64,000 nucleotides of DNA, taken from positions 107,241 through 171,240 of the forward strand of contig NZ_FWYB01000012.1 in the NCBI RefSeq assembly GCF_900176505.1, given 5' to 3'. Positions 24,891 through 33,089 of the stretch are shown piece by piece. Source of the DNA: Pedobacter nyackensis. GTDB taxonomy: Bacteria > Bacteroidota > Bacteroidia > Sphingobacteriales > Sphingobacteriaceae. Both the position numbers and the translations under genes were made by a program. Position 1 is the first letter of the stretch, and each line of letters begins with the position of its first letter. The notes below the pieces were generated by a model. It searched no databases, had not been told where the DNA came from, and saw only the letters and a program-made list of their open reading frames with translations.

Positions 24891-25286
24891 TTACAAATGC
24901 TTTAATTTTTCTTCTTCTTTTTTGACAATGATTTTTTCTTTTTTAAGGTCTATTCTGAGAAGGTTGTATAAACTCATATAAATATTGGCTATCCAGACAA
25001 TGGAAAATCCCGCAATAAAGTACCCCCGCCAGTCGGGATATAATAATTGATAACGGGTAATAATCAAGACCAATATTGTGACATAGTAGCTAAAGCAATA
25101 TTCACAAGTGAAAATATAATAGAACTTTCGTTGTAAAATATGCTTGCACATTTTTGACTTTTCAACGCAGAATTCTCTGGGTTCATGGAATATTTCTTCC
25201 TTAGTTACTGTCCAGGCTATACACGCCACCGGCAAGGCTAAAATAAATATCCAATAGAATTCGGAGGAAAGGTGATCGTAAATCAT
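24891..25286 (-). CDS. Small integral membrane protein, function unknown
   Basis: A 131-residue protein with three to four hydrophobic segments (around residues 10-27, 67-82 and 90-108) and a basic, lysine/glutamate-rich tail. Between the first two segments it has cysteines at CVEKSKMCKH and CEYCFSYY; the latter CxxC sits at the start of a membrane helix, which recalls DUF1360-type membrane proteins, though the match is too weak to name. It is a single gene on the minus strand with no functional neighbours. Confidence 0.65.
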   Translation of the reverse strand: MIYDHLSSEFYWIFILALPVACIAWTVTKEEIFHEPREFCVEKSKMCKHILQRKFYYIFTCEYCFSYYVTILVLIITRYQLLYPDWRGYFIAGFSIVWIANIYMSLYNLLRIDLKKEKIIVKKEEEKLKHL

Positions 25287-25480
25287 ATCTGGTCGTAATT
25301 CATATCATGTAATTAAACTAACAGATTAATAACAAGCTGACTAGTATAAGGTTTTTGAAACTGGTTTTATTGTGCCATATGTGCCTGTTTTATAAATGGG
25401 TATAAACTATTATACATTAAAGCTGTTGTGATATTAATTGTTAAATGGAACAGGTAGTATAAAATTTAAACTCTATTAAA

Positions 25481-25702
25481 ATGAAAAATGAAGAACAGGA
25501 CCAGCACTTATATGACCCGGAATGGAATAAAAAAAAACCGCGGAATGCTGAAAACGACCAGGAGGATACAGAGGATGATCAGGAAGGTGCTGACGATTTT
25601 TTACCTTCGGACGGGCTTGTAGATAGGAATATAGGAGAGGGGAGTGAAGATCTTTATGATCTGGATGACTTTGATGATGATGTGTTGGATCCAAAGGATT
25701 AA
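25481..25702 (+). CDS. Small, highly acidic protein
   Basis: A 73-residue protein in which roughly 40% of residues are D or E and which has no hydrophobic core (NDQEDTEDDQEGADD, LYDLDDFDDDVLDPKD). It must be disordered in isolation. No signal peptide is seen. It could act as an anti-DNA-binding, chaperone-like or metal-binding peptide, but nothing here shows that. The complementary strand also has an open frame of similar length; the plus-strand reading is favoured by the normal start and the consistent acidic composition. Downstream is the first short RNA candidate. Confidence 0.5.
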   Translation: MKNEEQDQHLYDPEWNKKKPRNAENDQEDTEDDQEGADDFLPSDGLVDRNIGEGSEDLYDLDDFDDDVLDPKD

Positions 25703-25822
25703 GAAATTTTAAATTTGATGACAGACATCCCGATCATTTTATACATGATATTCGGATGGTAGAAAGCAATACAGGCTTCCCAGGCCATTTTTTAAATTAC
25801 TTTAAAATACCTTTAAGTTTTT

Positions 25823-25854
25823 TTGTAAAGTATAAAAAATAATTTGTACATTTA
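25823..25854 (+). promoter_or_regulatory. Bacteroidota-type promoter of ncRNA copy 1
   Basis: TTG at 25823-25825, a 21-base spacer, then TACATTTA at 25847-25854, matching the -33/-7 pattern of the major Bacteroidota sigma factor. Transcription would begin a few bases later, inside or just before CGAGAGCG. The same arrangement is found before the second copy (34618-34647). Confidence 0.65.
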
Positions 25855-25855
25855 C

Positions 25856-25912
25856 TTCGAGAGCGTTAATTTAACGGGGGTGAGTCTTAGGATTTATCCC
25901 CGTTTCTTTTTT
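25856..25912 (+). ncRNA. Candidate short RNA, copy 1 (TCGAGAGCG family)
   Basis: Directly after the promoter comes TCGAGAGCGTTAATTT (25857-25872), a tag identical to that of the second copy at 34650-34665. It is followed at once by a hairpin, AACGGGGGT (25873-25881) paired with ATCCCCGTT (25896-25904, one G-T pair), and a T-rich run. The expected transcript is only about 50-55 bases: a 14-16 base single-stranded 5' end plus a terminator. No start codon lies in it. The hairpin sequence differs between the copies while the tag and promoter are kept, which is what a conserved pairing seed with a replaceable terminator would look like. It could also act as an attenuator for the small gene at 25982. 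Confidence 0.55.
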
Positions 25913-25914
25913 AT
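25873..25914 (+). terminator. Intrinsic terminator of ncRNA copy 1
   Basis: A 9-bp stem (25873-25881 with 25896-25904) with a 14-base loop is followed by TCTTTTTTATTT. The GC-rich core CGGGG/CCCCG and the T-run are those of a factor-independent terminator. Confidence 0.7.
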
Positions 25915-25981
25915 TTATTGGCCCAGAATTTGTCCGTTTATTTAGTCTGGCTAAGCTGCCAACATAACGAAGGAGAAAGAG

Positions 25982-26182
25982 ATGTTTAATAAGACTTTAA
26001 AACACAAGTCCGATAATAGTAAAGTTTTGGACTTTGCAGCTGCACAAGCTGAGATAAATGACCGTGTTAAAGCATTAGCCGGAAAGAGAGAAATAGCTCG
26101 TAAGCTAAAAAGTAAAAACACTGCTTTGGAAATTATTGCTGAAACCACTGGTCTCTCCGTAGAAGAAATCGAATCTTTATAG
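25982..26182 (+). CDS. Small protein resembling the C-terminal tail of Rpn/PD-(D/E)XK transposase-type proteins
   Basis: A 66-residue helical, charged protein with a good Shine-Dalgarno site (AGGAG about 8 bases before the ATG), unusual in this sequence. The C-terminal half, KREIARKLKSKNTALEIIAE then TTGLSVEEIESL, resembles the tail that ends many Rpn recombination-promoting nuclease and PDDEXK-transposase proteins (IAxxTGLSxEEIxxL). No nuclease domain is attached, so it is a stand-alone tail, possibly a small DNA-binding helix pair or an antitoxin-like protein. It follows the ncRNA copy 1 terminator by about 70 bases, and its last 6 bases overlap the end of the convergent GNAT gene. Confidence 0.6.
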   Translation: MFNKTLKHKSDNSKVLDFAAAQAEINDRVKALAGKREIARKLKSKNTALEIIAETTGLSVEEIESL

Positions 26183-27013
26183 CAATGGCATTATCATCTC
26201 GTATTGACTGATGAATTTTTCGAAACCATTCTTTTTCAAAAATTCGTTACTCTCATCGGAACGGGCATCAACATTGATTATGTGTACCTGCTTATCAAAG
26301 TGTTCAGCTAAGTAAGCTAGTAAAGCACTGCCTATTCCTTTATTTCGCTGAGTTTTGTCTACCGAAAATTGCTGAATTCTTTTAGTTAAAGGATTATATA
26401 TCAGGTAAGCAATAACCTTTTGATCCTGCTGTGCTACGATCAGTTTATTGGTAGATTTAAGTAGATTTAACGCCGAAATGCTGTTCGACCATGATGGCTG
26501 CCAATCCCAGAAGAACTTAAACCGTTCCCAATCATAGTTGTCGGATACTAGGATATCAACCTCAGGAATTGTATTTAGTAATGATAATGAACCTTTGTAG
26601 CAATGTAAATGCCGGTAAATATCGAAGCCTACTTTTTCATAGGATTTAATTGCAGGGATATTGTCGCTGATAACCTCAAGACTCATGTAATCTATATTGG
26701 TTAACTTAGGAATAAGGTAGTCGTAAAGCTGCTTCACAATGCCTTTGCCTCTGTACTCAGGAATTACCCCTGTACCAGCATTGTACAATACCAGTTTGTC
26801 ATTGATGTTGCCTAATCCATTTAAGATAAATCCAACTAGCCGTCCTTTGTCTTCAATACCCAGAGAATAATTTAAATCAACCTGGTCTGTTTTACACTTT
26901 AAGTCGAATTGTTCAGCATTAAGCTGCATGGGGACAAGGTAATCAGCAAAAGAGTTATTAAATACCTCAATGATTTCTTCTTTTGACCGGTTGATTAAGT
27001 TATCTATCTTCAT
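26177..27013 (-). CDS. Tandem GNAT N-acetyltransferase
   Basis: A 278-residue cytoplasmic protein with two GNAT folds. The first (about residues 1-145) contains the acetyl-CoA loop in GTGVIPEYRGKGIVKQLYDY; the second (about 165-278) has VDKTQRNKGIGSALLAYLAE, the R/Q-x-x-G-x-G/A motif A. Tandem GNATs of this length commonly have one catalytic and one structural copy; both motif A loops look intact here. The acceptor is not predictable (amine, aminoglycoside, peptide N-terminus are all possible). It is a single gene on the minus strand. Confidence 0.85.
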   Translation of the reverse strand: MKIDNLINRSKEEIIEVFNNSFADYLVPMQLNAEQFDLKCKTDQVDLNYSLGIEDKGRLVGFILNGLGNINDKLVLYNAGTGVIPEYRGKGIVKQLYDYLIPKLTNIDYMSLEVISDNIPAIKSYEKVGFDIYRHLHCYKGSLSLLNTIPEVDILVSDNYDWERFKFFWDWQPSWSNSISALNLLKSTNKLIVAQQDQKVIAYLIYNPLTKRIQQFSVDKTQRNKGIGSALLAYLAEHFDKQVHIINVDARSDESNEFLKKNGFEKFISQYEMIMPLL

Positions 27014-27180
27014 TTGTGAATCTACAGGTTCTAATATCGCTGATCTTCTGGCTGTTTGGAATTGGCCTATCCATATATAATGCCTATTGTTCTTATGGTG
27101 CTGTTCATAATTTAGGTTAAGATATTGGTATTTTCCCTATTTTCAATGGGAAGATATTAATCTCATAGGAAGCAGCTGTT

Positions 27181-29307
27181 TTATAGTTTAATTCGCTCCG
27201 GAGATGTACTCAAATAAATCGTCTCCTTTTTAATCGCTTTACATATCAGTAAAATCTGCTGAATCTTATGATACTCTAAATGCCCTGGTGTATTGATATC
27301 CAGTACTGCAGTGTGCTCAATAGTGATATCTTGCAATTTCTCTGTTTTTGAACCATCCAGAATTTCAATACCCGATTGGAGTATCTCCATAGCCTGACTA
27401 ATCCTGTCTTTGATTTCTTTCAGGTGGTCGTTCGCATTCGTAAAGGGGAAGAAAGAAGCGATTGTCGACGATAACTGATGACTCAGTATCTGAAACTGAT
27501 AAAGGTGTTGGATTTTACCCTGGGCTTGTTTAGGTTCCAACAGCATATTTTGCAAGCCTGATGAAAATACAGCCAGTTTGGTATATACCTCTTTTCTGGC
27601 TAGCTTAAACGAAGTGATATCCGAAGGAATTCCTGCAGCCTGATCATGCAGTTTTAGTAGGTAATTCAAATTGGCGTTAATCACGTCTTTAATATATTGG
27701 GATTGCTTTTTGATCTCCCATGATGGGAATAAATAGGCAGTAGCAAATGCTATGGCACAGCCAATAATCGTATCCATAGCACGTTGTAAAATAACCGGAT
27801 TATGATGGTCATATATGCTTAAGCAGATGATCACCATTGGAGTTAAAAATAAAATGCAGAGCGCGTAGTTGATGCGCAAGTATACAAAATAACCCAAAAG
27901 GAAAAATCCCGCCATAATTAACTGGATCTGTATATTACTGATTAATGCCAGTAAAACAATCCCAATAAATACCCCTGAAAATGTCCCTTGTAAACGTTGG
28001 ATATTTCTTCTCTTAGTAAGACCAAACCCAGGCTTTATCACCACAATTACGGTAAGCAGGATCCAGTAACTGTAAAAGCCAATAGGCGTAAGCATAAAGC
28101 CATATGCAATGACGCAGGCAAGTGTCAACCGTAATGCAAACCTGAAAATTGGAGATTTTAAGTGCAGTTGATTTTTGATCAGGTCGAAGCTAATAGCATC
28201 AGTCCCAGTGAACAACTGGTAGGTAGGCAGGTTTTCGGGAAAGCTGATTTCACTGCGTTTGCTACTTAAGGTGTGGGTGATTCCCCTCAATCCCGTATAT
28301 ATATCTTCTATATTGTTCTGCAGCTTCAACAGAATTGAAGTATAGGTGGCTTTTTCCCCTGAAACTAGTTTAGCTATTTGCTGTTTGATTTGTTCCAGCT
28401 CTTTGGCTGAAGCATCAACATATTTAATGCGCGATTTTGCAAAAAGGGCTGCACCAACCAATTGCAGGTCATTAGCCAAATGCTTAATCACCTCTGTGAT
28501 CGACTCCAATAGGCCGGTATCCTTAAAGTTCTTATGCAGGGATTCATAATTGTATTGAATGGCACTGATCAACTCATAAAGATCAATGATCTGAGTGGTT
28601 ACCCATAAGTAACGCTGTCCCTGATCATGGTCCTCCTGCATCAACTGCTTATCTCTTAATAAAAGATGTCTTACCTGCTCTTGTTTCTCACTTACTTTAT
28701 TGTGCAGTTTGATGATTTCAAGGTAATTGGCTTCTATGTCGCAGTCTGCCTGATAAAAATTAGCTTTTGCCCTTAAAAAATCTGCGGTGGAAATGATGCA
28801 TTCTCCCAGGGCATGACGTACCGAGCTCAGTGGCCATAATTTAGTTTGCAGCAAGCTGATGGTATAATACCATATCCCCCCGATTACAATGTACAAACTA
28901 AAGGAAAGGGGATGTATTGGCCTTAATCCTTGTACAAAAGTCATGATGATAAGCGCCATAGTGCCTAACAGCGAAAAACGAGGCCCAAGAGCTGTAAACA
29001 TAGAAAATATAAAGCAAAACACTATAATCATCAGCCCCATAAGGATGAGGTGTTTCATCAGTACCGCGGTTAATAATGAAACCACAAAGAAGATGACTAA
29101 GCTGCATATGGAAATGACCATTTTATCCTTTAATGTGCCGGGCATATCAGTTAAACTGATTAAAAGTGCCCCTACACCAACAGCTATGGCTGTATGTGGA
29201 TCGGTAAAATAATAAAGTGCACAGAAAGGGATGATGATACTTAAGGTAGTGCGAAGAGCGTCGGAAAAGTACTCACTACGGATAAGATTAAGCGAGTATT
29301 TAGCCAT
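27181..29307 (-). CDS. FUSC-family membrane protein (YccS/YhfK-like)
   Basis: A 708-residue inner-membrane protein with two blocks of six or so membrane helices: one in residues 10-160 (starting LRTTLSIIIPFCALYYFTD and including VGVGALLISLTDMPGTLKDK) and one in about 390-530 (FRFALRLTLACVIAYGFMLT, TVIVVIKPGFGLTKRR). Each is followed by a long cytoplasmic helical region. This double arrangement is typical of the fusaric-acid-resistance/aromatic efflux-like FUSC proteins YccS and YhfK. Export of aromatic acids or other small anions is the family idea, but substrates of this branch are unproven. No membrane fusion protein or outer-membrane partner gene is adjacent. Confidence 0.85.
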   Translation of the reverse strand: MAKYSLNLIRSEYFSDALRTTLSIIIPFCALYYFTDPHTAIAVGVGALLISLTDMPGTLKDKMVISICSLVIFFVVSLLTAVLMKHLILMGLMIIVFCFIFSMFTALGPRFSLLGTMALIIMTFVQGLRPIHPLSFSLYIVIGGIWYYTISLLQTKLWPLSSVRHALGECIISTADFLRAKANFYQADCDIEANYLEIIKLHNKVSEKQEQVRHLLLRDKQLMQEDHDQGQRYLWVTTQIIDLYELISAIQYNYESLHKNFKDTGLLESITEVIKHLANDLQLVGAALFAKSRIKYVDASAKELEQIKQQIAKLVSGEKATYTSILLKLQNNIEDIYTGLRGITHTLSSKRSEISFPENLPTYQLFTGTDAISFDLIKNQLHLKSPIFRFALRLTLACVIAYGFMLTPIGFYSYWILLTVIVVIKPGFGLTKRRNIQRLQGTFSGVFIGIVLLALISNIQIQLIMAGFFLLGYFVYLRINYALCILFLTPMVIICLSIYDHHNPVILQRAMDTIIGCAIAFATAYLFPSWEIKKQSQYIKDVINANLNYLLKLHDQAAGIPSDITSFKLARKEVYTKLAVFSSGLQNMLLEPKQAQGKIQHLYQFQILSHQLSSTIASFFPFTNANDHLKEIKDRISQAMEILQSGIEILDGSKTEKLQDITIEHTAVLDINTPGHLEYHKIQQILLICKAIKKETIYLSTSPERIKL

Positions 29308-29504
29308 AGATTTTACAAAAATAGTTATGCATGCATAGTGATTTTCCGCAAAGCTAATTAAAAAATAGCTATCAGCGTTAGGCGTTTTTTACGCAGTAGT
29401 TGTTGCTGAAATTTTATCATCATTTTGTCAGTTTGGACGCTGTAAGTTAAGCTAAATAATCTTTTTTGTGTATAATTAGTCAAACTACCAAATTGAGAAA
29501 GATT

Positions 29505-30332
29505 ATGAAGACGTTAAAGCTTAAATGGTTAGCTCTATTAGGGACAGCGGTAATGATTATCGGACTTACTGCAGATGATGTTTTAGGTCAAAGACCTACT
29601 CGTCCGGGCTCTACAGTATCGCCAGGAGAGGGAGCTACGCCTCGACCAACCCGACCATCATCGGGTACAAGCAGGCCACCTAGTTCTAGCAGACCCCCAA
29701 GCAGTTCCAACAGGCCATCACGTCCGGATTACAGACCAAACAGACCGGGGGTAAGACCGCCATCATATAGACCTAATTACAGGCCCAATTATAATTACAG
29801 TTCTAATTATCACAGGCCATACTACGGGTATTATAACTATTACAGACCTTTTTTAGGCGTTAGGATAAATATATTACCATATGGATATTATCCATTCTAT
29901 TTTGGACCTGACCGGTTTTATTATTCCGGAGGGTTCTTCTATAGACAATATGACGATGGTTACAAAGTTGTTGTACCACCAGTAGGAGCACAGGTACCAA
30001 GTATTCCTTCGGAAGCGAAATCTATTGCAATTAACGGGCAGGCGTATTACGAGTATAAAGGTGTTTATTACACCACTGCCTTAGATGCTAATGGTAAAAC
30101 AGTGTATGTAGTTGCTGGTAAAGACGGGATTTTAGATACTGATAAGGATGCTCCCGCTATGGAAAACAGCAATTTACCTAAAGAAGGTGATATCGTAAAT
30201 GAACTGCCTGCCAATGTAAGAGACGTAGTGATCAAAGGAACATTATACTATGTTTCGGAAGATGGCGTGTATTACGAAAAGATTATTGAAGGTGATAAGG
30301 TAAATTATAAAGTAATCGGAATAGGGAATTAG
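29505..30332 (+). CDS. DUF6515-type secreted protein with Arg/Pro/Ser-rich linker
   Basis: A 275-residue exported protein. ATG 29505 starts a normal signal peptide (MKTLKLKWLALLGTAVMIIG, cleaved near VLGQ); the upstream in-frame TTG at 29466 only adds a non-signal extension. Residues 30-115 form a low-complexity linker of RP, PS and later tyrosine-rich repeats (RPNYRPNYNYSSNY). After it come a short tyrosine/phenylalanine-rich segment (PYGYYPFYFGPDRFYY) and two similar beta repeats near residues 165 and 235 (AINGQAYYEYKGVYY and VIKGTLYYVSEDGVYY). That layout is the DUF6515 type of Bacteroidota. It is likely periplasmic or surface located; function unknown. Confidence 0.78.
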   Translation: MKTLKLKWLALLGTAVMIIGLTADDVLGQRPTRPGSTVSPGEGATPRPTRPSSGTSRPPSSSRPPSSSNRPSRPDYRPNRPGVRPPSYRPNYRPNYNYSSNYHRPYYGYYNYYRPFLGVRINILPYGYYPFYFGPDRFYYSGGFFYRQYDDGYKVVVPPVGAQVPSIPSEAKSIAINGQAYYEYKGVYYTTALDANGKTVYVVAGKDGILDTDKDAPAMENSNLPKEGDIVNELPANVRDVVIKGTLYYVSEDGVYYEKIIEGDKVNYKVIGIGN

Positions 30333-30499
30333 AATTGAAATCAACTCTTAAAAGGGCTGCCCTTTGTTGTTTAAGTACCTTCTAACTATATATAATATAC
30401 TTATTGAAGTTGAATTTTAATTAAGGTGTAAAGTATTTTAATTTTATTGTGTTTTTTCTCATTTAATTTATTATTATTATTGTGTAAAAATAAATCTAA

Positions 30500-31144
30500 A
30501 TGAAAAAGACGCTAATCTTATTAACACTCTTAAGCTGTAGTTTGGTTACTATGGCTCAGTATGAAAATGCTAAACAAGTATTTGAAAGTCCAACACTCAA
30601 GGAATCTGTAAAGACCCATAAGCTGGTGGCAATAATTCCTTTTGAAACAACCATTTCTTTCAAGAAAACGCCGAAAAACTATGATGCCGAAGCGAATAGA
30701 GAAAAGGAAAGGAAAATGGCTTCGTCTATTCAATCTAGTATGTATACTTTTTTATTGCGTAAAGCAGATAATTATTCTGTTGTGTTTCAGGATGTTGATA
30801 AAACAAACACCCTCTTAAAAAGAGCAGGGATGATAGATAAATTGGGTGATTATACCAAAGATGAGATTGCTAAGATATTAGGGGTTGATGCGGTAATAGG
30901 TGGTAAGTTTGAAACTGAACAAACTAAATCTGAGGCTGGTGCTATTGTAACTACTGTTCTTTTTGGAGGATTAGGAAGCAAAACTGGATCAGGAGCATTA
31001 ACAATGTTAGTTAATAATGGTAGTAATGGCGAATTGCTTTGGCGATTCTTTAAGAGTATGAATGATAATGTTTTCACATCAACTGATGAATTGGTAGATA
31101 GGATGATGAGGAAGGTGTCTAGAAATTTTCCTTACAGTAAGTAG
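30500..31144 (+). CDS. Secreted CsgG-like protein
   Basis: A 214-residue exported protein with signal peptide ending near TMAQ (residue 20). KLVAIIPFETTISF and later TKDEIAKILGVDAVIGGKFE fit the CsgG/FlgO/TolB-N type fold, in which a beta strand ends in a PF motif and a later LGVDxVIxGxF strand closes the sheet. The GSGALTMLVNNGSNGELLW region is the following strand pair of that family. No lipobox is seen, unlike true CsgG, so it is more likely a soluble periplasmic member than a secretion pore. A strong hairpin terminator follows (31161-31197). Assignment is by fold-level resemblance. Confidence 0.6.
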   Translation: MKKTLILLTLLSCSLVTMAQYENAKQVFESPTLKESVKTHKLVAIIPFETTISFKKTPKNYDAEANREKERKMASSIQSSMYTFLLRKADNYSVVFQDVDKTNTLLKRAGMIDKLGDYTKDEIAKILGVDAVIGGKFETEQTKSEAGAIVTTVLFGGLGSKTGSGALTMLVNNGSNGELLWRFFKSMNDNVFTSTDELVDRMMRKVSRNFPYSK

Positions 31145-31160
31145 TAAAGTTTAAAGGGCA

Positions 31161-31201
31161 AACAGGAAAGGGAATCTATTAGATTCCCTTTCCTGTTTTA
31201 A
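31161..31201 (+). terminator. Strong hairpin terminator after the CsgG-like gene
   Basis: A perfect 17-bp inverted repeat (31161-31177 and 31181-31197; begins AACAGGAAAGGG) with a 3-base loop ATT. It ends in TTTTA. The long stem makes it likely to stop transcription from the plus strand; because the stem ends in AAC/GTT with few T residues on the other side, it is less likely to be bidirectional. Confidence 0.8.
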
Positions 31202-31273
31202 CCTTAAAAGTCTATCAAATATTTATATATCCGGCATATTTTTATGCGTTAATTTAGATAATGTATTAATCAC

Positions 31274-31738
31274 ATGTACGCAATACTACTGCCTTTACAT
31301 TCCTTAGTCCGCTGGCTTGTACTTATTACACTAGTTTTTGCCATTATTAGGGCCTATAGGGGGTGGATTAGTTGTAAAAGCTTTTCGAAGTTCGACGATG
31401 CGCTCTGCAAAATTGTGGTGAACGTCCTGAATATTCAAATGACAATAGGCATTGTGTTGTATTGTATCAGCCCGATTGTCAGCTATTTTCTCCATAATTT
31501 TAAAGAAGCAGTACATCAAAGACAGGTCAGATTTTTTGGGATGGAGCACATTACCATGATGATTATTGCGGTTATAGTAATCACTATCGGATTTAATAAG
31601 GTAAAGTATAAAACTTCTGATGAAGAGAAATATAAAACCATGGCCATTTGGTTCGCTATCGGTTTGTTTATTATTTTATCGTCTATTCCCTGGGCCTTTT
31701 CGCCGCTTACAAGTCGACCAAATTTCAGACCTTTTTAG
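31274..31738 (+). CDS. Four-helix membrane protein annotated as cytochrome b-like in Bacteroidota
   Basis: A 154-residue inner-membrane protein with about four hydrophobic helices. It opens LLPLHSLVRWLVLITLV, a motif with a histidine and RW pair shared by short Bacteroidota proteins named cytochrome b, and has another histidine in GMEHITMMIIAVIV. Two membrane histidines on helices 1 and 3 could ligate heme, but the canonical b-type quartet is incomplete, so heme binding is unproven. It ends against the convergent ABC ATPase gene, overlapping it by 4 bases. Confidence 0.65.
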   Translation: MYAILLPLHSLVRWLVLITLVFAIIRAYRGWISCKSFSKFDDALCKIVVNVLNIQMTIGIVLYCISPIVSYFLHNFKEAVHQRQVRFFGMEHITMMIIAVIVITIGFNKVKYKTSDEEKYKTMAIWFAIGLFIILSSIPWAFSPLTSRPNFRPF

Positions 31739-32385
31739 ATAGGTAGATACCCATACAATTTTAAATCATCTATATGATTGATATTGTAGTTACAACCGTT
31801 GTGTAGTAGCACTATGCTTGATGAGGTCTCGATAATTTGCCGATAGTAATGGTCGGTGATGATAAAGCCCTTTATGGCCTTAAGTTTATGGATATGCTGC
31901 TTGATTTCATCAACGATAACAGGGGCGAGCTGTGAAAATGGCTCGTCAAGTAATATAAAATCACTATCGCTATACATGATCAACAGGCACTCTATCAAAC
32001 GCTTTTGTCCGCCTGATAGATCACCAATTTTCATGTTTAAATGTTCCTGAATTAGCGGTTCCTTTATTAACTCATGTTTATGTTTGTTGGTGTAAAGCGT
32101 TACTAAGTATGAAATCTTGAGATGGTCTGGTATGAAGAAATCTTGCGGCAGATAGGATATTTGTCGCGTTATGTAGCCCTTTCTTATAAGCTTACCGTTT
32201 ACTTTTATATGAGAATAATCTGGCTTTAGTGTGCCAAAGATGATTCTTAAAAGTGTTGATTTGCCACAGCCATTTCTTCCAAGTAAGCCGATCACTTCGC
32301 CTATTTTACAACTCATGTAAACACTGCTTAGTATAAGGCGCGAGCCATACCGATGGGCAACACTATCAATATAAAGTTCCTGCAT
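31735..32385 (-). CDS. ABC transporter ATP-binding protein
   Basis: A 216-residue ATPase with complete ABC motifs: Walker A GRNGCGKST (36-44), Q-loop near YLPQDFF (78-84), signature LSGGQKR (123-129), Walker B ILLDEP (144-149) and the H-loop in ITDHYY. It lacks any membrane domain. The closest neighbour, overlapping by 20 bases upstream, is a 112-residue membrane protein rather than a classical permease. The pair forms a two-gene cassette, possibly a small peptide or lipid exporter, or the ATPase may serve permeases encoded elsewhere. The ATPase call itself is certain. Confidence 0.92.
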   Translation of the reverse strand: MQELYIDSVAHRYGSRLILSSVYMSCKIGEVIGLLGRNGCGKSTLLRIIFGTLKPDYSHIKVNGKLIRKGYITRQISYLPQDFFIPDHLKISYLVTLYTNKHKHELIKEPLIQEHLNMKIGDLSGGQKRLIECLLIMYSDSDFILLDEPFSQLAPVIVDEIKQHIHKLKAIKGFIITDHYYRQIIETSSSIVLLHNGCNYNINHIDDLKLYGYLPI

Positions 32386-32704
32386 AGTAACAGATCAATA
32401 TGGCTATAATTAAAAAAACAAAGTCAATTGAAAATAAAATTCCGAAGATTTTCCGATAGGCAAATCCCATATTTTTGTAATGAAATGAGCGTTTTGCGGA
32501 GAAAATTTTTTCTATGGCAACGATGATAATGTAACCTCCGGCTTTGAAAAAAAGCGTAAGCATATACAAAGCATAATGGTCGAAACCCTTTGAAATGAAG
32601 AGCATTAAAAAGAATAGGCTAATGGAAAGGTTTAAGGCTATTGCAAATTTAAAATGCTGAAAATAGATACTTTTTAGTTTAAGATACATCACCTTGCTGA
32701 GCAT
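32366..32704 (-). CDS. Small three-helix membrane protein paired with an ABC ATPase
   Basis: A 112-residue protein with about three hydrophobic helices (residues 18-38, 43-62 and 88-108) and basic loops. No family is recognised. Its 3' end overlaps the start of the ABC ATPase gene by 20 bases, which indicates translational coupling and a shared function. At this size it could form an oligomeric permease or be an accessory subunit; it is far shorter than ordinary ABC permeases (five or more helices). Confidence 0.6.
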   Translation of the reverse strand: MLSKVMYLKLKSIYFQHFKFAIALNLSISLFFLMLFISKGFDHYALYMLTLFFKAGGYIIIVAIEKIFSAKRSFHYKNMGFAYRKIFGILFSIDFVFLIIAILICYYAGTLY

Positions 32705-32744
32705 TAGTCAAACTCTAATATAGCTTTTTTCCAATTTGAAATTT

Positions 32745-32752
32745 TATCTTTG
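32745..32752 (+). promoter_or_regulatory. Probable -7 box for the gene at 32781
   Basis: TATCTTTG matches the TANNTTTG -7 box of Bacteroidota promoters and sits 28 bases before the ATG. A TTG -33 box at the ideal distance is not obvious, so this is a moderate call. Confidence 0.4.
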
Positions 32753-32780
32753 CCCCTGATTCTATAAAAAGAATTCGAAT

Positions 32781-33086
32781 ATGAGCACTCAACAAGAGTT
32801 TAAAATTGAAATGGATCCAAACAAATTGGATTCAGTAATCAGAAGTTTTAACTACGATGGCAATGAATACATTTATGTATGCCATTTGGATAAATACTCA
32901 GCCATTTCAGGCGGCCATCTCAGCGACAATGTTAACCAGGTAAAACTATTAGTGAAGAGCTTTTATGGAAAGTATTTAAATATGGAAATTCCTGTTAATA
33001 CCTTTGGATCTGATGAATTTTACGGAGATTTAAAGCATCAGATAGATGCGGTACTAACAGGAGATTTGTTTGCTGTATTAGACTAA
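32781..33086 (+). CDS. Hypothetical cytoplasmic protein
   Basis: A 101-residue soluble protein with no signal or membrane segment. It looks like a mixed alpha/beta domain (EYIYVCHLDKYSAISGG, then VNQVKLLVKSFYGKYLNMEI). I do not recognise the family. It ends 3 bases before the end of the convergent L,D-transpeptidase-like gene. Its own -7 box is visible upstream, so it is probably expressed alone. Confidence 0.65.
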   Translation: MSTQQEFKIEMDPNKLDSVIRSFNYDGNEYIYVCHLDKYSAISGGHLSDNVNQVKLLVKSFYGKYLNMEIPVNTFGSDEFYGDLKHQIDAVLTGDLFAVLD

Positions 33087-33089
33087 AGT

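Noticed and set aside
30351..30368. Hairpin AAAGGGC/GCCCTTT after the DUF6515 gene
   Set aside because: The loop would be only one to three bases and the T-run is poor, so a terminator call was not justified.
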